Shown here piece by piece: positions 8,109-16,522 of a DNA stretch of 64,000 bases. The notes beneath the pieces are model-generated. The model was not told where the DNA came from. It saw nothing but the letters and a program-made list of their open reading frames with translations, and ran no database searches. A program made the translations under genes and the position numbers. This DNA comes from Oscillospiraceae bacterium (GTDB taxonomy: Bacteria; Bacillota; Clostridia; Oscillospirales; Ruminococcaceae): contig JAFYQD010000007.1 of the NCBI GenBank assembly GCA_017547245.1, positions 1-64,000 of the forward strand, written 5' to 3'. Position 1 is the stretch's first letter. Each line of letters opens with the position of its first letter.

Positions 8109-9046
8109 GTGAGATTTTGAATGTAGGATTTCTGACAGCCTTCCTTTCTGCTGCTGTGCGCATGTCTATGCCCATTACCTATGCAGCCTTGGGTGAAACT
8201 GTTTCGGAAAAGGCCGGTATCATCAATGTAGGTCTGGAAGCAGTTATGCTTAGTGGTGCCTTCTTCAGTTTCGCGGTATTGTATTATACCGGAAGCATGA
8301 TTCTCGGTTTTCTGGGGGGCATCCTGGCCGGTGTCATCCTCAGTTCGCTCCATGCTTTTCTGGCTGTTTATCTCCGACAGGATCATAACGTTTCGGGTGT
8401 TGCGCTGAACTTCTTTTCCCTGGGTATCACTAGCTTCCTGTTCGGTATTATGGTAAAAAAGGTTGGCAGTCTGCCCCAAACCGAAACTCTGCCCACTATC
8501 GAAATTCCTCTTCTTTCTGATATTCCTATCATTGGCGAAGCTTTTTTCAGCTGTGACATTATCACCTATCTGTGCTACTTTATGGTGTTTGCCATTTGGT
8601 TCTTCCTTAAGAAGAGCACCTGGGGCCTCTCGCTGATTTCGGTTGGTGAAAACCCTCGTGCTGCCGATACGGTTGGTATCCGTGTTAACAAGGTTAAGTA
8701 CCTCAGCGCCATTTTCAATGGCTTTATGAGTGGTCTTGGCGGTGCCTATCTGGCCATTGGTCAGTTGGGTGTTTTCTCCGAAAACGTAACCTCGGGCCGT
8801 GGCTATATTGCCTTGGCAGTTGTTGTATTTGGCCAGCGCAATCCTGTGTTTATTTTCCTGGCTGCCCTTTTCTTTGGTGCAGCACAGGCTCTTCAGTTCC
8901 GTCTGCAGGCACTGGGGGTAAATCTGCCCTCTCAGTTCTTCAACGGCTTGCCCTATCTGCTGACCGTTGTTGTGCTGCTGCTGAGCACCAAAAAGAGCAG
9001 CGAACCTGCTGCCTTGGGTCAGCCCTATATCCGTAGCATGCGCTAA
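8105..9046 (+). CDS. Nucleoside ABC transporter permease 2
   Basis: Second channel subunit of the BMP-type importer, 313 residues with many hydrophobic helices. The early LGETVSEKAGIINVGLEA segment and the later GVALNFFSLG and YIALAVVVFGQRNP segments match the smaller permease of this family. It starts within the stop of permease 1 and ends the operon, with a short terminator directly after it. Confidence 0.9.
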   Translation: MSEILNVGFLTAFLSAAVRMSMPITYAALGETVSEKAGIINVGLEAVMLSGAFFSFAVLYYTGSMILGFLGGILAGVILSSLHAFLAVYLRQDHNVSGVALNFFSLGITSFLFGIMVKKVGSLPQTETLPTIEIPLLSDIPIIGEAFFSCDIITYLCYFMVFAIWFFLKKSTWGLSLISVGENPRAADTVGIRVNKVKYLSAIFNGFMSGLGGAYLAIGQLGVFSENVTSGRGYIALAVVVFGQRNPVFIFLAALFFGAAQALQFRLQALGVNLPSQFFNGLPYLLTVVVLLLSTKKSSEPAALGQPYIRSMR

Positions 9047-9068
9047 AAAGTGGGAGTTCCCACCTTTT
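9045..9068 (+). terminator. Terminator after the nucleoside operon
   Basis: AAAAGTGGGA pairs with TCCCACCTTTT across a short loop, directly after the permease stop. A second longer hairpin follows at 9107-9137. Confidence 0.65.
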
Positions 9069-9106
9069 CTGCAATGCTTCAGATTGTGCGGATAATAAGT
9101 TTTATA

Positions 9107-9137
9107 TGGAGTGGCGCTGCGTAAGCGCGCCACTCCA
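9107..9137. other. Perfect 11-bp hairpin downstream of the nucleoside operon
   Basis: TGGAGTGGCGC (9107-9117) pairs with GCGCCACTCCA (9127-9137). No T-run follows. It may back up termination or protect the 3' end. Confidence 0.6.
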
Positions 9138-9243
9138 GTCTTCAACTGGATATGCGAGTGATTAATCATTTGGATTCCAGCCTTTGCAAATCAGCAATAA
9201 ATTGTCTTGCAAAAATTTTGATGTTTTTAAATTTTTGATTTTT

Positions 9244-9316
9244 GATGCAAATGTATATGCTTTCAATATGGGAGAGCGTTTCTACCAACTGCCATAAACA
9301 GTTGACTACATGTGCG
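9244..9316 (+). ncRNA. Purine riboswitch aptamer, guanine type
   Basis: All conserved parts of the purine aptamer are present. P1 is GCAAATG (9247-9253) with CATGTGC (9309-9315). P2 is GCTTTC (9259-9264) with GAGAGC (9272-9277), closing loop AATATGG. J2/3 is GTTTCTACC. P3 is AACTG (9287-9291) with CAGTT (9299-9303), closing loop CCATAAA. J3/1 is GAC, with C at 9306 at the position that pairs with the ligand (C74 in xpt), which predicts guanine or hypoxanthine rather than adenine. It lies 41 bases before the start of an FAD-dependent dehydrogenase gene. Confidence 0.92.
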
Positions 9317-9345
9317 TTTTAATGTGGTCAACTGGTTCTTTTTTT
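9299..9345 (+). terminator. Riboswitch expression platform: terminator that competes with the aptamer
   Basis: CAGTTGACTACAT (9299-9311) can pair with ATGTGGTCAACTG (9322-9334), 13 pairs with one wobble, followed by GTTCTTTTTTT. The 5' arm is the 3' half of aptamer P3, J3/1 and P1, so the ligand-bound aptamer and the terminator cannot coexist. This predicts that ligand turns expression on. GGAGG of the gene starts right after the U-run at 9346. Confidence 0.8.
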
Positions 9346-9356
9346 GGAGGGTAATT

Positions 9357-10721
9357 ATGGATTTTGATGTAATTATTATTGGTGCTGGTCCTGGAGGAAT
9401 ATACTCTGCTTTTGAACTGAGTAAAACTAAGCCTGACCTGAAAGTTGCTATTTTTGAAGGTGGACATGAGTTGAAAAAACGCCATTGTCCCATTGATGGT
9501 GAAAAAATCAAAAGCTGCATCGGGTGCAAAAGTTGCTCCATCATGAGCGGTTTCGGCGGTGCCGGCGCTTTTTCTGACGGAAAATATAACATTACCAATG
9601 ACTTTGGCGGAACACTTTACGAATATATTGGAAAAACTCAAGCTCTGAAATTGATGGAATATGTAGATGAAATCAATTTGGAGTATGGCGGTAAGGGTAC
9701 AAAACTATACTCAACCGCCGGTACAAAATTCAAAAAAATCTGTATGCAAAACGACTTGCATCTTTTGGATGCTTCGGTTCGACATCTCGGTACCGACATC
9801 AACTATATTGTTCTTGAAAACCTCTACGACTTCCTGAAGGATAAGGTAACCTTCTTCTTTGACACCCCTGTAGAGAGCATCGAAGTTGTGGACGGTGGAT
9901 ACAAGGTTATCTGCGGTGATGCCGAATATCATTGCAAAAAATGCGTTGTTTCGGTTGGCAGAAGCGGTAGCAAATGGATGGAAAAGGTCTGTAAGGATCT
10001 GTCCATTCCCACGAAAAGTAATCGAGTCGATATCGGTGTCCGTGTAGAACTTCCTGCCGAAGTTTTTTCCCATCTCACCGATGAACTCTATGAAAGCAAA
10101 ATCGTTTACCGCACTGCAGAATATGGAGATAGAGTTCGTACTTTCTGTATGAACCCCAAGGGTGCTGTTGTTAACGAAAATACTAATGGCATCATTACTG
10201 TAAATGGACACAGCTATGAGGATCCCGCAAAACAGACTCAAAACACCAATTTTGCTTTGTTGGTAGCCAAACACTTCTCGGAACCCTTTAAGGATTCCAA
10301 TGGCTATGGCGAATCCATTGCTCGTCTGAGCAATATGTTAGGTGGGGGAGTCATTGTTCAGCGTTTTGGTGACTTGATTCGCGGTCGACGTTCTAATCCG
10401 GTTCGCATTGAAGAAGCTTTCATCACCCCCACTCTGAATGCTACTCCTGGCGACTTGAGCCTTGTTCTTCCTAAACGAATTTTGGACGGCATTATCGAAA
10501 TGATTTATGCTTTGGATAAGGTTGCTCCCGGTACGGCCAACGATGATACCCTGTTGTATGGCGTTGAAGTTAAGTTCTATAATATGGAAGTATCGGTCAA
10601 TGAAAACCTGGAAAGCTGTTATCCTGGCCTGTATATCATCGGTGATGGTAGTGGTATTACCCATTCTCTTTCCCACGCATCTGCCAGCGGTATTCATGTT
10701 GCTCGTAATTTGTCCATCTAA
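9357..10721 (+). CDS. FAD-dependent dehydrogenase (COG2509-like) under a guanine-type riboswitch
   Basis: The 454-residue protein begins with a dinucleotide-binding motif, VIIIGAGPGGIYSAFEL, followed by an acidic strand end, IFEGG. It then has a Cys-rich stretch, CPIDGEKIKSCIGCKSC (residues about 43-60), and GFGGAGAFSDGKYN, a pattern of the uncharacterised FAD-dependent dehydrogenases. The C-terminal GLYIIGDGSGITHSLSHA is a second FAD contact typical of the fold. ATG 9357 follows GGAGG with six bases between. The substrate is unknown. Control by a purine riboswitch suggests a role in purine or related redox metabolism. The four closely spaced cysteines could bind an Fe-S cluster or act in thiol chemistry; this is inference. 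Confidence 0.8.
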   Translation: MDFDVIIIGAGPGGIYSAFELSKTKPDLKVAIFEGGHELKKRHCPIDGEKIKSCIGCKSCSIMSGFGGAGAFSDGKYNITNDFGGTLYEYIGKTQALKLMEYVDEINLEYGGKGTKLYSTAGTKFKKICMQNDLHLLDASVRHLGTDINYIVLENLYDFLKDKVTFFFDTPVESIEVVDGGYKVICGDAEYHCKKCVVSVGRSGSKWMEKVCKDLSIPTKSNRVDIGVRVELPAEVFSHLTDELYESKIVYRTAEYGDRVRTFCMNPKGAVVNENTNGIITVNGHSYEDPAKQTQNTNFALLVAKHFSEPFKDSNGYGESIARLSNMLGGGVIVQRFGDLIRGRRSNPVRIEEAFITPTLNATPGDLSLVLPKRILDGIIEMIYALDKVAPGTANDDTLLYGVEVKFYNMEVSVNENLESCYPGLYIIGDGSGITHSLSHASASGIHVARNLSI

Positions 10722-10772
10722 GTTCAAAAACGAAGCATTCTGATGTAACCCACATGTAGAGAGGTGGCGTCT

Positions 10773-10907
10773 ATGCGAGAATTAACCTTCAAAGGGTTTC
10801 TTACTAAATATACAGATACAGGAGCGTGCAACGCTCCTGTATTTTGTTATCAGGGAAGAAGGAGACTCTTAATGGTTGAATTCAACGAGAAAATGTGTAT
10901 AATGTAA
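10773..10907 (+). pseudogene. Short gene remnant, 44 codons
   Basis: A frame starting MRELTFKGFLTKY follows GAGAGGTGGCGTCT. After about 14 codons it runs into a terminator hairpin (10816-10846). Like the fragment at the left end of the window, its last part is coded by a terminator and unrelated sequence. I suspect the N-terminus of an element-borne gene, but I cannot name the family with confidence. Confidence 0.35.
10816..10848 (+). terminator. Perfect terminator hairpin
   Basis: ATACAGGAGCG (10816-10826) pairs with CGCTCCTGTAT (10832-10842) around a five-base loop, followed by TTTGTT. Confidence 0.8.
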
Positions 10908-10946
10908 ATAGTAATGAAATCATTCTCTTACGTATTTACTTTCTTA

Positions 10947-10968
10947 CTGATAGCAATCTGATAGCAAT
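10947..10968. repeat. Tandem direct repeat, 2 x 11 bp
   Basis: CTGATAGCAAT is repeated twice without a gap, at 10947-10957 and 10958-10968, in the non-coding stretch before the thiamine island. It could be an arm-type recombinase site or a protein-binding site. Confidence 0.6.
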
Positions 10969-11066
10969 CGTTTGGATAGCTAATGGATTATCGGCAATGT
11001 ATGTAATCTGAGTCAAATGAAGACAAATCCACCACGCGGAAATGTGTAGTATTCGATTTGAATCTT

Positions 11067-11084
11067 CGAGTGGGAATAATACCA
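11067..11084. repeat. Left flanking repeat of the thiamine island (att-like)
   Basis: CGAGTGGGAATAATACCA recurs with one mismatch at 17940-17957. GAGTGGGAATAA equals the last codons (Glu-Trp-Glu-stop) of many clostridial guaA genes, a known integration target for genomic islands, although guaA itself is not here. Between the two copies lie the thiamine genes and their riboswitches. Confidence 0.5.
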
Positions 11085-11173
11085 AATGGCTTACAGGTGC
11101 CCGGGAACCCTTGGAAACAAAGGACTTTCGGGCGCTTTGGTAGTGTTCGAAACGGGGGAATTTCCCTAAGTAC

Positions 11174-11202
11174 TTGTATTTTTGTAAAAGCAGATATATA
11201 AT
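11174..11202 (+). promoter_or_regulatory. Sigma-A promoter of the thiamine operon
   Basis: TTGTAT (11174-11179), a 17-base spacer and a perfect TATAAT (11197-11202). Transcription should start near 11209, just before the first TPP aptamer. Confidence 0.8.
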
Positions 11203-11212
11203 AATAAACAAA

Positions 11213-11302
11213 TACAGGGGAGCTTGTGTATGCAGGCTGAGAGGAAGTACCGAACTTCGACCCTAAAACCTGATGCGGATAATGCCGCCGTAGGAAGTCA
11301 TA
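11213..11302 (+). ncRNA. TPP riboswitch, first of two in tandem
   Basis: The THI element is recognised from GGGGAGC, GCTGAGAGGAAG, ACCTGATGCGGATAATGCC and GCCGTAGGAAG. It is followed by a terminator at 11317-11348. The sequence from GGGGAGC to CGACCC is identical to the second aptamer, so the pair arose by a recent duplication. The 3' end reads GTAGGAAG where the second copy reads GTAGGGAC, which changes the closing P1 pairing. Confidence 0.95.
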
Positions 11303-11316
11303 TACAAGGATTTTTT

Positions 11317-11348
11317 ACAGGAGGCATCAAAAGGTGTCTCCTGTTTTT
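11317..11348 (+). terminator. Terminator of the first TPP riboswitch
   Basis: ACAGGAGGCATC pairs with GGTGTCTCCTGT (one mismatch and one wobble) around a short A loop, followed by TTTTT. This is the expected OFF platform. Confidence 0.85.
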
Positions 11349-11362
11349 ATTTTACAATCAAA

Positions 11363-11452
11363 TATACGGGGAGCTTGTGTATGCAGGCTGAGAGGAAGTA
11401 CCGAACTTCGACCCATATAACCTGATTTGGATAATGCCAACGTAGGGACTTT
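11363..11452 (+). ncRNA. TPP riboswitch, second of two in tandem
   Basis: GGGGAGC, GCTGAGAGGAAG, ACCTGATTTGGATAATGCC and AACGTAGGGAC make a complete TPP aptamer. It has its own terminator at 11464-11498, so transcription must pass two independent TPP-sensing gates before thiS. Confidence 0.95.
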
Positions 11453-11463
11453 TGAGAGCATCA

Positions 11464-11498
11464 CGGGAAGTTTCCAAATTGGAGATTTCCCGTTTTTA
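11464..11498 (+). terminator. Terminator of the second TPP riboswitch
   Basis: The arms CGGGAA and TTCCCG (outer), and TCC and GGA (inner), form an interrupted stem followed by TTTTTATTTT, 17 bases before the thiS start. Confidence 0.8.
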
Positions 11499-11514
11499 TT
11501 TTGGAGGTGCAGTA

Positions 11515-11709
11515 ATGGTAAAGGTAAATGGAACGGAGCTGGATATTGCCGGAAAGACAGTATCGGAGTATCTGGCTATAACCAACTACGATTCGAAGCG
11601 TATCGCTGTAGAACGCAATGGCGACATCGTATTTAAGTCTCAGTACGATGTTACAGTCCTTGAAAACGGCGACAGTTTGGAAATCGTCAGCTTTGTAGGA
11701 GGTGGTTGA
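11515..11709 (+). CDS. thiS: Sulfur carrier protein ThiS
   Basis: This 64-residue ubiquitin-like protein carries sulfur as a C-terminal thiocarboxylate for thiazole synthesis. It starts with MVKVNGTELDIAGKTVSEYL and ends in VGGG, giving the C-terminal diglycine that ThiF adenylates. ATG 11515 follows GGAGG at 11503-11507. It is the first gene after the tandem TPP riboswitches and is followed directly by thiF, whose ribosome binding site lies inside the thiS C-terminus codons. Confidence 0.95.
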   Translation: MVKVNGTELDIAGKTVSEYLAITNYDSKRIAVERNGDIVFKSQYDVTVLENGDSLEIVSFVGGG

Positions 11710-12345
11710 TTGAATCCCTCTAAGAGTGAATGGATGGAAGCTTTGACTGCTCGCCACGGAATTACACTTCACAAACGGTTTACTTCCGCAACTGTAGCCG
11801 TTTGCGGACTTGGTGGCCTGGGGTCAAATATCGCTATTGCCTTGGCAAGAGCCGGTGTCGGAAAGCTGTTGCTGATTGATTTTGACAGGGTGGACATTAC
11901 CAACCTACACCGTCAGCAGTATAAGGCAAAACAAATTGGATGCTATAAAACGGAAGCTCTTACAGAAAACCTGTTAGAGATTGCACCTTACATCGAAGTT
12001 AAGGCTGTAACAGCAAAGATAACCGAAGCAAACTTGGCGGATCTCTTGAAAGAAGCAGATGTTGTATGCGAAGCATTCGATAATGCGCAGGCCAAAGCAA
12101 TGCTTGTAAACGGTGTATTGGAGCAATTGCCCAACTGCTATTTGGTTGCAGCTTCCGGTATGGCAGGTATGGATACACCGAACACCATCAAGACCCGGAA
12201 AGTAATGAAACGATTTTACTTGTGCGGTGACGAAGTAAGCGAAGTGGCAGATTCCATTGGCTTGGTGGCTCCACGGGTTATGCTTTGTGCCGCGCATCAG
12301 GCACACACCGTCCTGCGCATTTTAGCAGGCGAATACGAAGTATAA
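11710..12345 (+). CDS. thiF: ThiS adenylyltransferase ThiF
   Basis: It adenylates the C-terminus of ThiS so that sulfur can be loaded. The 211-residue protein has the E1-like nucleotide motif [19 protein letters not shown] near residue 30, then [19 protein letters not shown]. It is shorter than E. coli ThiF and lacks the CxxC zinc pairs, as in the Firmicute form. It starts with TTG at 11710, supported by AGGAGGTGG seven bases upstream; this is an unusual start codon that the ribosome binding site decides. Confidence 0.93.
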   Translation: MNPSKSEWMEALTARHGITLHKRFTSATVAVCGLGGLGSNIAIALARAGVGKLLLIDFDRVDITNLHRQQYKAKQIGCYKTEALTENLLEIAPYIEVKAVTAKITEANLADLLKEADVVCEAFDNAQAKAMLVNGVLEQLPNCYLVAASGMAGMDTPNTIKTRKVMKRFYLCGDEVSEVADSIGLVAPRVMLCAAHQAHTVLRILAGEYEV

Positions 12346-12361
12346 GAAAGAAGGCGTTAGT

Positions 12362-13135
12362 ATGCTTAACAATGATAAGCTTGTTATTGGCGGTCACGAA
12401 TTTAATTCCCGTTTTATTCTGGGCTCGGGCAAGTATTCCATGAAGTTAATTGAAGCCGCAATCAAGGATGCAGGTGCAGAAATCATTACCCTTGCGGTTC
12501 GTCGTGCAAATACCAAAGAGCACGAAAACATTTTGGACTACATTCCTGAGGGAGTGACCCTTTTGCCCAATACTTCTGGGGCAAGAAATGCAGAAGAAGC
12601 CGTTCGCATTGCCCGTCTTGCCAGAGAACTTGGCTGCGGTAATTTTGTGAAGGTGGAGATCATGCGTGACACCAAGTACCTGCTGCCCGACAATCAGGAA
12701 ATCATCAAAGCCACCGAAATTCTTGCAAACGAAGGCTTTGTGGTCATGCCCTATATGTACCCCGACCTGAACGCTGCCCGTGATATGGTCAACGCCGGAG
12801 CCGCAGCTATTATGCCTCTGGCTTCTCCCATCGGCTCCAACAAGGGTCTGGCAACCAGAGAGTTTATTCAGATTCTCATCGACGAAATTGATTTGCCCAT
12901 TATCGTAGATGCCGGTATTGGCAGACCCTCTCAGGCTTGTGAAGCGATGGAAATGGGTGCAGCCGCAATTATGGCGAATACTGCCCTTGCAACTGCCGGT
13001 AATCTGCCGCTGATGGCATCTGCATTCCGTCAGGCAATCGAAGCGGGCCGCAAGGCTTATCTGTCCGGCCTTGGTCGTGTGCTGACCCGTGGCGCTTCTG
13101 CTTCTGACCCTTTGACCGGATTCCTGCGTGATTAA
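12362..13135 (+). CDS. thiG: Thiazole synthase ThiG
   Basis: A TIM-barrel enzyme that joins deoxyxylulose phosphate, dehydroglycine and ThiS sulfur into the thiazole phosphate. The 257-residue protein has the typical length. Visible family segments are [20 protein letters not shown], the Schiff-base region [16 protein letters not shown] and [19 protein letters not shown]. It lies 16 bases after thiF and 11 bases before thiH. Confidence 0.95.
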   Translation: MLNNDKLVIGGHEFNSRFILGSGKYSMKLIEAAIKDAGAEIITLAVRRANTKEHENILDYIPEGVTLLPNTSGARNAEEAVRIARLARELGCGNFVKVEIMRDTKYLLPDNQEIIKATEILANEGFVVMPYMYPDLNAARDMVNAGAAAIMPLASPIGSNKGLATREFIQILIDEIDLPIIVDAGIGRPSQACEAMEMGAAAIMANTALATAGNLPLMASAFRQAIEAGRKAYLSGLGRVLTRGASASDPLTGFLRD

Positions 13136-13146
13136 GGAGGAAACTC

Positions 13147-14400
13147 ATGGAAAACCAATTCTTTGTAGATTCGGAGTATCTGTCACCGGCTGCTCTGGAG
13201 AAAAAACATAGACTGGAAACAGATCCTTCCAGTCGCAAGAATCATATGGAATATTTGCCGGGGATGGAAATCATTGAATCGGATGTTTGTCGACAGGTGT
13301 TGTCGCAGATGGATTCCTTTGATTATTCCAACTATACCGCCCGTGATGTTCGTGCAGCTCTTGACCATGAGACCTGCTCCGTAGAGGATTTTAAGGCTCT
13401 TTTATCGCCTGCAGCAGAACCTTTTCTGGAAGAAATGGCGCAGAAGGCTCGTATGGAAACAAGCAAGCACTTCGGCAACACCGTTTACTTATTTACCCCT
13501 CTGTACATCGCCAATTATTGCGAAAACTATTGTGTATACTGCGGCTTCAACTGCTACAACCATATCAACCGCATGAAGCTGAACATGGAGCAGATCGAGC
13601 ACGAAATGAAGGTCATTGCTGATTCCGGTATGGAGGAAATTCTGATTCTTACCGGGGAAAGCCGTGCCCAAAGCGATGTTCAGTATATCGGTGAAGCCTG
13701 CAAATTGGCTCGAAAGTATTTCCGCATGGTTGGTTTGGAAATCTATCCTGTTAACACCGATGAATATCAATACCTGCACGAGTGCGGTGCTGACTATGTA
13801 ACCGTGTTCCAAGAGACATACGATGCTGACAAATACGAAACGCTTCATCTATTCGGACACAAGCGTGTATGGCCTTACCGTTTTGATGCACAGGAGCGAG
13901 CACTCCGTGGCGGTATGCGTGGTGTTGCTTTCTCTGCGCTTCTAGGATTGTCAGATTTCCGAAAGGATGCTCTTGCAAGTGCGCTTCATGTCTATTATCT
14001 GCAGCGCAAATATCCACACGCAGAAATGTCGCTGTCCTGTCCCAGACTGCGCCCAATCATCAATAATGACAAAATCAATCCCCTTGATGTGGGTGAAAAG
14101 CAGCTTTGCCAGATTCTTTGCGCCTACCGTATTTTCCTGCCGTTCGTGGGTATTACTGTATCTTCCCGTGAGAGTGCAGAGTTCAGAAATGGCATTGTAA
14201 AAATCGCGGCAACAAAGGTTTCCGCAGGTGTATCTACGGGTATCGGTGACCACGAAAGCAAGTACACCGGCAAGGAAGATGATGCCGTTAAGGGCGATGA
14301 GCAGTTTGAAATCGATGATAACCGCAGCTTTGAAACTATGTACAAGGATATGTCCGGCGAAGGATTGCAGCCGGTTTTGAACGATTATGTGTATGTCTGA
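13147..14400 (+). CDS. thiH: 2-Iminoacetate synthase ThiH (radical SAM)
   Basis: It cleaves tyrosine to dehydroglycine and p-cresol with a radical SAM mechanism under anaerobic conditions. The 417-residue protein has the CxxxCxxC cluster motif CENYCVYC at C125, C129 and C132, and the NxxNHINRMKLNMEQI stretch typical of ThiH. Use of ThiH instead of the oxygen-dependent ThiO fits an anaerobe. Its 3' end overlaps the tenI gene by eight bases. Confidence 0.95.
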   Translation: MENQFFVDSEYLSPAALEKKHRLETDPSSRKNHMEYLPGMEIIESDVCRQVLSQMDSFDYSNYTARDVRAALDHETCSVEDFKALLSPAAEPFLEEMAQKARMETSKHFGNTVYLFTPLYIANYCENYCVYCGFNCYNHINRMKLNMEQIEHEMKVIADSGMEEILILTGESRAQSDVQYIGEACKLARKYFRMVGLEIYPVNTDEYQYLHECGADYVTVFQETYDADKYETLHLFGHKRVWPYRFDAQERALRGGMRGVAFSALLGLSDFRKDALASALHVYYLQRKYPHAEMSLSCPRLRPIINNDKINPLDVGEKQLCQILCAYRIFLPFVGITVSSRESAEFRNGIVKIAATKVSAGVSTGIGDHESKYTGKEDDAVKGDEQFEIDDNRSFETMYKDMSGEGLQPVLNDYVYV

Positions 14401-14986
14401 TATTCTTTGTGTTACCAATCGAAAACTGTGCCGGGAGGACTTTCTGGCAAGAATTCAACAAATTGCGGTCTGTCATCCTGCAGGAATCATTCTCCGTGAA
14501 AAAGATATGCAATTGGAGGATTATAAGGAACTGGCAGTTACGGTCAAGACAATCTGTGGGCGGTATGGTGTGCGGTGTATCCTGCATAGTTTTCCCGATG
14601 TTGCCATTTCTCTTCAAGCAGATGCCATTCATTTGCCGCTGCATCTTTTAAGGGCAATGCCACGGGAACAAAAAGCACATTTTAAGGTCTTGGGAGCATC
14701 TTGCCATAGTGTGCAGGATGCTTTGGAAGCACAAGCGTTGGGATGCACCTACATCACCGCCGGACATGTGTTTGAAACGGACTGTAAGAAAGGTCTGCCC
14801 GGTAGAGGTCTGGACTTTCTGCGGAATGTGTGTGCTGCCGTGGACATTCCTGTGTATGGAATCGGCGGAATTGATGCTGCCAATATCGCTTTGGTGCGTA
14901 ATGCAGGAGCCAAAGGTGCATGCCTGATGAGCAGCTTGATGCAAAGCGATGATGTACCGGGTTTACTGAAATCAATGGAGGAATAA
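14393..14986 (+). CDS. tenI: Thiazole tautomerase TenI
   Basis: It converts the first thiazole product to the aromatic tautomer used by ThiE. The 197-residue protein resembles ThiE but lacks its GAIFPSPTK phosphate loop, having GHVFETDCKKGLPGRG instead, which is the TenI signature. ATG 14393 lies within the end of thiH; no clear ribosome binding site is seen, so translation is probably coupled to thiH. ATG 14387 in the same frame is the alternative. Two bases separate it from thiE. Confidence 0.85.
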   Translation: MSDILCVTNRKLCREDFLARIQQIAVCHPAGIILREKDMQLEDYKELAVTVKTICGRYGVRCILHSFPDVAISLQADAIHLPLHLLRAMPREQKAHFKVLGASCHSVQDALEAQALGCTYITAGHVFETDCKKGLPGRGLDFLRNVCAAVDIPVYGIGGIDAANIALVRNAGAKGACLMSSLMQSDDVPGLLKSMEE

Positions 14987-14988
14987 GC

Positions 14989-15630
14989 ATGAAATTTAAC
15001 AAGAATATGCTGCTTTTATACGCGGTAACCGATTCAGCATGGGTTGGAAAGCAAACTCTTTTAGAACAGATTGAATCTGCCTTAAAGGGTGGGGTGACCA
15101 TTGTGCAGCTTCGTGAAAAGAAACTGGATGATGAAAGTTTTATAGAAGAAGCGATAAAGGCCAAAGAATTGTGCCATAAGTATGGTGTGCCGTTAATCAT
15201 CAATGACAATCTGGAAGTTGCGCTGAAAAGTGGGGCAGATGGTATTCACGTGGGAATAGAAGATATCCCCGTAGCCGAAATTCGTAGAAAAGTTCCCGAG
15301 GACTTTATCATCGGTGCAACCTGCAAAACTGTTGAACAGGCTCAAATTGCCCAGTCTTCCGGGGCAGATTATATGGGCGTGGGAGCTATTTTTCCATCTC
15401 CAACCAAAACCAATGCCATTCGTGTTACATATGACCTGCTGAAAGAGATTTGTTCCAGTGTTTCTATTCCTGCTGTTGCCATCGGTGGCATCAGCCGCGA
15501 AAATTTGATGGAAGTTGCTGGTGGTGGAATAGAGGGAGTTGCTGTTGTTTCAGCTATTTTTGCTGCAGAGGATATTCAGGAAGCTGCGAAAGAACTGAAA
15601 GAGATGGCGCAGGCTGCAGTAAATTCATAG
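14989..15630 (+). CDS. thiE: Thiamine-phosphate synthase ThiE
   Basis: It joins hydroxymethylpyrimidine diphosphate and thiazole phosphate to thiamine phosphate. The 213-residue TIM barrel shows VTIVQLREKKLDDESF, the metal and diphosphate-binding INDNLEVALKSGADGIHVG, GAIFPSPTKTNA and AVAIGGI. All expected catalytic segments are present. It follows tenI by two bases. Confidence 0.95.
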   Translation: MKFNKNMLLLYAVTDSAWVGKQTLLEQIESALKGGVTIVQLREKKLDDESFIEEAIKAKELCHKYGVPLIINDNLEVALKSGADGIHVGIEDIPVAEIRRKVPEDFIIGATCKTVEQAQIAQSSGADYMGVGAIFPSPTKTNAIRVTYDLLKEICSSVSIPAVAIGGISRENLMEVAGGGIEGVAVVSAIFAAEDIQEAAKELKEMAQAAVNS

Positions 15631-15708
15631 TTAACAGAGCGGTAGATTGGGGGCACCACCTTATGCCGCTATAAAAAACGATGCTGAAAAACGAAAGGAG
15701 TAAAAACA

Positions 15709-16521
15709 ATGAAAATGAAAACAGCATTGACCATTGCAGGAAGCGACTGCAGTGGAGGCGCCGGTATTCAGGCAGACGTGAAAACAATGACCATGAATGG
15801 TGTTTATGCCATGAGTGCAATCACAGCACTAACAGCACAAAACACAACCGGCGTGCAAGCGATTCAGGAATCAACACCGGATTTCTTGAAACAACAGTTG
15901 GATGCGATATTCGAGGACATCTACCCCGATGCAGTGAAAATCGGCATGGTAGCATCCAGCGAGCTGATCCGTGTGATTGCGGACAGGCTGAGATATTACG
16001 ATGCAAAGAATGTGGTCATTGACCCTGTGATGGTGGCAACCTCCGGTTCTGCCCTGATGAAAAACGATGCAGTACAGACCCTTATCGAAGAATTGCTGCC
16101 CGTTTCAACTCTTGTGACACCGAACATTCCTGAAGCACAGGTTCTATCCGGCCTGACCATTGAAACGAAAGAGGATATGGTGACTGCTGCAAAGCAAATC
16201 GGAGACAACTATCATTGTGCTGTTCTGCTGAAAGGCGGTCACAGCATCAACGACGCAAACGACCTGCTTTACGCAAACGAAAAACTGGTTTGGTTTGAGG
16301 GCAAGCGTATTGACAATCCCAACACCCATGGCACAGGATGTACGCTCTCCAGTGCCATTGCATCCAATCTTGCCAAGGGATTTCCCCTCGCTGAATCCGT
16401 ACAGAGAGCAAAGGAGTATATCTCCGGTGCTTTGGCGGCAATGCTTGATCTTGGCGAAGGTTCCGGCCCGATGAATCACGCCTTTGACTTACAGGAGGAA
16501 TATGCAAAGGAGGTGCGGTGA
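15709..16521 (+). CDS. thiD: Hydroxymethylpyrimidine (phosphate) kinase ThiD
   Basis: It phosphorylates HMP twice to HMP diphosphate. The 270-residue protein has the substrate motif IAGSDCSGGAGIQADVKT at residues about 8-25 and the C-terminal THGTGCTLSSAIA with the catalytic cysteine and anion hole. GGAG at 15695-15698 supports ATG 15709; ATG 15715 is possible. The 78-base gap after thiE holds no terminator that I see. With no thiC in the island, ThiD must act on imported HMP. Confidence 0.95.
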   Translation: MKMKTALTIAGSDCSGGAGIQADVKTMTMNGVYAMSAITALTAQNTTGVQAIQESTPDFLKQQLDAIFEDIYPDAVKIGMVASSELIRVIADRLRYYDAKNVVIDPVMVATSGSALMKNDAVQTLIEELLPVSTLVTPNIPEAQVLSGLTIETKEDMVTAAKQIGDNYHCAVLLKGGHSINDANDLLYANEKLVWFEGKRIDNPNTHGTGCTLSSAIASNLAKGFPLAESVQRAKEYISGALAAMLDLGEGSGPMNHAFDLQEEYAKEVR

Positions 16522-16522
16522 A

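Noticed and set aside
11060-11100. Presence of an actual guaA gene at the left repeat
   Set aside because: Only the last codons resemble guaA. The upstream bases do not encode the GMP synthase C-terminus, so the site is at most a secondary attachment site.
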